Positions 60,462 to 61,037 of a DNA stretch of 61,037 nucleotides are shown one piece after another. The notes beneath the pieces were generated by a model that saw only the letters and a program-made list of their open reading frames with translations, was not told the origin of the DNA and searched no databases. How positions within the stretch are numbered: the stretch's first letter is position 1; each line of letters starts with the position of its first letter. A program made the translations under genes and the position numbers. The stretch is from Solirubrobacterales bacterium (lineage in GTDB: Bacteria > Actinomycetota > Thermoleophilia > Solirubrobacterales > Solirubrobacteraceae): assembly GCA_003244205.1 (NCBI GenBank), contig QHBW01000027.1, positions 1 to 61,037 on the forward strand, in the 5' to 3' direction.

Positions 60462-60893
60462 CTACGCCGCGTCGCCGCCGGCGGGGGCTGGGGAGTCCTC
60501 GGCGGAGTCGAGCGCGAGCGCAGCCGAGTTGATGCAGTAGCGCTCCCCTGTGGGTCCGGGCCCGTCGGGGAAGACGTGACCGAGGTGACCGCCACAGCGG
60601 CGGCAGGTGACCTCGGTGCGGCGCACGAAGTGGGAGCGGTCCTCGTGCAGCTCGATCGCCGCCGCGACCGCTGGCTCGGTGAAGCTCGGCCAGCCGGTGC
60701 CCGAGTCGAACTTCGCCTGCGAGGAGAACAGCTCGGTCCCGCACGCTGCGCAGCGGTAGGAGCCCGTGCGCTTCTCGTAGTTGTACTCGCCGCTGAAGGC
60801 GGGCTCGGTCCCCTTACGACGGAGGATCTCGTACTGCTCGGGCGTGAGCTGTTCGCGCCATTGCTGCTCGGTCTTCCGCACGCTGGTGTCCAT
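60462..60893 (-). CDS. msrB: peptide-methionine (R)-S-oxide reductase MsrB
   Basis: A 143-residue MsrB. Zinc Cys pairs are Cys48/Cys51 ('YRCAACGTELF') and Cys97/Cys100 ('VTCRRCGGHLGHVF'); the catalytic Cys120 is in 'GERYCINSAAL'. It reduces Met-R-sulfoxide with thioredoxin. ATG 60893 matches the family start ('MDTSVRKTEQQWREQL'). It is convergent with the aldehyde dehydrogenase; the stops are 6 bases apart. Confidence 0.95.
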   Translation of the reverse strand: MDTSVRKTEQQWREQLTPEQYEILRRKGTEPAFSGEYNYEKRTGSYRCAACGTELFSSQAKFDSGTGWPSFTEPAVAAAIELHEDRSHFVRRTEVTCRRCGGHLGHVFPDGPGPTGERYCINSAALALDSAEDSPAPAGGDAA

Positions 60894-61017
60894 GGACACG
60901 ATTGTGCCAGCCAGACCTTGCGCGGAGATCAACGACGCTCGCGGGGCCCGACGCTGGCACCCGCGCCACGACCCGCGGCCCGCGCACGACCCGCAGCCCG
61001 CGCCGCGACTGGCGCGC

Positions 61018-61037
61018 TCATCGTTAGGTCGAAATAG
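61018..61037 (+). repeat. conserved hairpin, copy 3 (left arm only, cut by window end)
   Basis: TCATCGTTAGG followed by GTCGAAAT-type sequence repeats the left arm and loop start of copies 1 and 2. The expected pairing arm lies beyond the window. Confidence 0.6.

Overview
The window is a 61-kb piece of a high-GC actinobacterial chromosome, best matched to the class Thermoleophilia (Solirubrobacterales). This is inferred from gene content read by eye: F420-type luciferase-like oxidoreductases, a mycobacterial-type acyl-CoA reductase SDR, SCP-x thiolase and CYP125-like P450, S8 peptidases with propeller repeats, SsEst-like SGNH esterase, GTG/TTG starts, and several small proteins typical of that order. 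No rRNA, CRISPR array, integrase or transposase was found. One tRNA, the 3' two thirds of tRNA-Phe(GAA), lies at the left edge.

Layout. 1-5.6 kb is a patchwork: tRNA-Phe, a Phd/VapC toxin-antitoxin pair, a decayed second PIN gene, a YjbR-like gene, a duplicated SnoaL fragment, a secreted protein, an MBL hydrolase, a 16-base copy of the tRNA-Phe anticodon arm, an intact SnoaL gene, a frameshifted SDR and the stump of an alpha/beta hydrolase. It reads like the scar of a tRNA-targeting element. 5.6-8.7 kb holds small membrane and redox proteins. 8.7-13.2 kb is a flavin monooxygenase plus TetR operon divergent from a large unknown membrane protein across a perfect palindrome. 13.2-21.3 kb has an F420-reductase-like protein, a PAP2 enzyme, thioesterases, an SDR and a 1456-residue secreted subtilase. 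21.4-28.1 kb carries an SGNH esterase and a complete zinc-uptake locus (Fur/Zur-type regulator divergent from binding protein, ATPase, two permeases and a small CxxC protein), followed by a secreted phospholipase C-type phosphoesterase.

28-42 kb is a mixed set of regulator-target pairs (TetR/GST, ArsR/SRPBCC, MarR, a MerR-type promoter in front of an aldo-keto reductase) with an SCP-x thiolase, a P450 and a nucleotide cyclase. 42-51 kb is rich in acyl-CoA catabolism: SDR, two acyl-CoA dehydrogenases, LLM oxidoreductase, Rieske ferredoxin, medium-chain reductase, enoyl-CoA hydratase and an ACAD-type phosphotransferase. Together with the thiolase, P450 and monooxygenase this suggests degradation of a branched, cyclic or sterol-like lipid; that is inference. 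51-61 kb has a rhomboid protease, a secreted esterase, another LLM enzyme, a KimA-like transporter, an SDR, an alcohol/aldehyde dehydrogenase pair and MsrB.

Two themes stand out. First, decayed genes are frequent: second PIN, SnoaL copy, SDR, hydrolase stump, a serine hydrolase with an in-frame loss of its catalytic core, a MerR stub, an EamA transporter and a trypsin-like protease stump. Second, a conserved hairpin (stem TCGTTAGG/CCTAACGA, loop containing TCGAAA) lies between two convergent gene pairs and starts again at the right edge; its outer stem bases change in a compensated way, so it may be an undescribed intergenic element.
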